Below, piece after piece: positions 62,376 to 64,000 of a DNA stretch of 64,000 bases; positions within the stretch are counted from its first letter, which is position 1, and the number at the start of each line of letters is the position of its first letter. The notes under the pieces were generated by a model, which was given only the letters and a program-made list of their open reading frames with translations, searched no databases and was not told the DNA's origin. The DNA comes from Membranipora membranacea (lineage: Eukaryota > Bryozoa > Gymnolaemata > Cheilostomatida > Membraniporidae). Made by a program: the position numbers and the translations under genes. The stretch spans positions 18,786,001 to 18,850,000 of the forward strand of contig OU612068.1 of NCBI GenBank assembly GCA_914767715.1, read 5' to 3'.

Positions 62376-64000
62376 GTTAACTTGCAAGTAAATTCAAACA
62401 CAATGCTGCAGTTACGTCTTTGTTGGTAAACCTCTTAGCCATGTATGGGGGCAACCAGCAGCAGCTCATCATCCACAAAACTAATCATTTGTATTGTATG
62501 TCAATGTAACAGCCCACAACACACAAAAAATTAATGAGGAAAACATCACAAGAAAAGAAGAATTGTGATATAGTTCATGTGAGTAAAAATAATAGTGCCT
62601 GGCGGTAGCAACAAAAGGCCCAACAACTGACTCATTGTAATTGTTGTGTACTCTAAGTTTTGAGTAACAATGCCTTCTAATTAATTATCAGTCTCTTGAT
62701 TAAAAAATGCTGCATCAACTTTGTGTTCATCATAAAAAGAGAGGATGAGCAAGGTGACAATATGGTATTCAATTCTCAGGTACAATCACAAACGCATCAC
62801 AATTGCAGCGATCTTCACCTGTTCAAAAACACAATAGCGGCATTTCTCAACTCTGTGACAACAATGGAAGACAAAATCAAATCCTCATCCAAGGCTTACA
62901 GAAGTCATAAAAGATACATACCCAAGGCATATTCCACTTTGTATACTGCCGCAACAACAAATCGATGCTCAGACCTAGGCAGTCATCCTGCCTGCCAATA
63001 CAGCTGGAATGAGCTTGCAACACGTGCCCCAAACTTGGTAGTGTGAATGGCATAAACCAAATTGCACATAGATTATAATCTGGACACTTCAAATGACACT
63101 ATTATCTGTAATTTGGGACACAATTTTATACTGCACAATGGATTTTAACAATTCAGCCACAGCTTTTGTAAAGAATTATTCCATAATCGCACTATCAGAT
63201 TGTTATATGGGGACAGGTGATTGGTAAATGCATTGGTGCTTGGTAGATTTGTTTCTGTCAATTGAGGGAGTGTTGCCTAAACGCTTTACTGCTTCCCAGC
63301 TTGATAGGTACCAAAATCTTCAAGTATCTCGCAGATCATCTGCAAACATCTGAATATAGTACCAGCAAAACTCTGAGGCCAGTGGACTTCCTTATTGCTG
63401 TGCAAGAATAGAAGAGCCTGATAAATATATTAGGGCACCTGCAGACCAGTGGCAGTATACATCAAGTTTCCATGGCATGGTTAACAAAATTCATAAACCA
63501 ATAGTGGTGCAGCCAGGGTAATCTTCAGCAATTGATCAATTACCCAATTTTCTGCATTCAGTTTTTCATAAATCGGACTGTTGCCTGGATTTTTAAACAT
63601 GTAGGACAAACATATGTGAAGTAGAGTGAGGTAAATTTATTGAAAGTGACTCCTTTGATGATATGCTTCAAATGGTGCAGAATCAATCAAAAATTGAAAT
63701 TTATGACCAGTAAAATTACTTTTCCAATGTCTGTAAAGTTTAAAATGCTTAGCATGGCATGCTATTACATCATAGAGCCTCCCTGGCAAAAGTGATTTAC
63801 CCTCATAGATAGGTTATTGGGAGGCTAATCACTCCATATTGGTGAGTTGATTTAATTTCTGACGAGAACCATCCTTGGCTGGAGGTAAAAGGAGAGCCAA
63901 GAAAGAGATTATGACGAGGGGACAGTTGGGCATACACCAGCCGTGACTCCAAGGCTGACAGCCAGCCAGGGTCCGTGACAGGGTATTTAGTCGTAAGACA
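62376..64000. other. upstream flank of the smoothelin-like gene
   Basis: The promoter and any 5' UTR exons of the smoothelin-like gene must lie here or beyond. Open frames at 62696-63046 and around 63360-63520 have no recognised motif. No repeat family was identified. Confidence 0.4.

Noticed and set aside
62696-63046. 116-codon plus-strand open frame upstream of the smoothelin-like gene
   Set aside because: No motif, low complexity in parts, and no partner exons found.
63369-63525. Open stretch of about 50 codons after a TATAG acceptor-like site (contains SGLPYCCARIEEPDKYI)
   Set aside because: It reads rather like protein, but 50 codons without a stop is not significant and no adjoining exon was found.

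Overview
This is nuclear DNA of an animal. It is AT-rich, has long interspersed intergenic and intronic sequence, and its genes are split into many small exons with canonical GT..AG borders. Gene content (RBM5/10-like splicing factor, HP1, hnRNP A/B, class A GPCRs, an immunoglobulin/calponin-homology muscle-type protein, a TFB2M-like mitochondrial factor) indicates a metazoan. The compact introns and the repeat types suggest an invertebrate. I cannot name the species. All spliced models below were built by hand: every junction quoted has GT..AG and the codon phases agree across the joins.

Layout: (1) 96-3486, minus: 5' part of an RBM5/RBM10-like splicing regulator that runs off the left edge. 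(2) 3487-10855: no gene seen; two small inverted-repeat elements and a likely 5' UTR exon. (3) 10862-13117, plus: Mab-21/cGAS-fold protein lacking catalytic residues. (4) 14051-15536, minus: a complete HP1. (5) 15.7-19.1 kb: a 2.4 kb fold-back element with tRNA-like modules, a microsatellite and a 360 bp near-perfect palindrome. (6) 20205-25735, plus: hnRNP A/B protein with a repeat-built prion-like tail. (7) 29198-37941, plus: TFB2M-like protein whose introns hold SINEs, a LINE fragment, a hAT-type element and MITEs. (8) 39726-40661 and 42548-43552, plus: two tandem single-exon GPCR paralogues. (9) 46875-62375, minus: a 21-position smoothelin-family gene of about 1,110-1,130 residues with two smoothelin motifs, two Ig domains and a C-terminal CH domain. 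(10) 62376-64000: no gene recognised.

The most notable observation is in the smoothelin gene. Between exon 18 and exon 20 lie four consecutive candidate exons (67, 145, 85 and 115 bp). Each enters in phase 2, leaves in phase 0, and encodes a different version of the first helix of the same CH domain. Using exactly one keeps the frame, so they look like a cluster of mutually exclusive exons that swaps part of the probable cytoskeletal binding surface. The same protein joins Ig domains to a smoothelin/CH scaffold, which I do not know from vertebrate smoothelins.

The genes do not form a pathway. Two are probably mitochondrial or of mitochondrial-protein ancestry (Mab-21/MiD-like, TFB2M-like), two are RNA-binding regulators and one is chromatin-binding. 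The GPCR pair is a local duplication.
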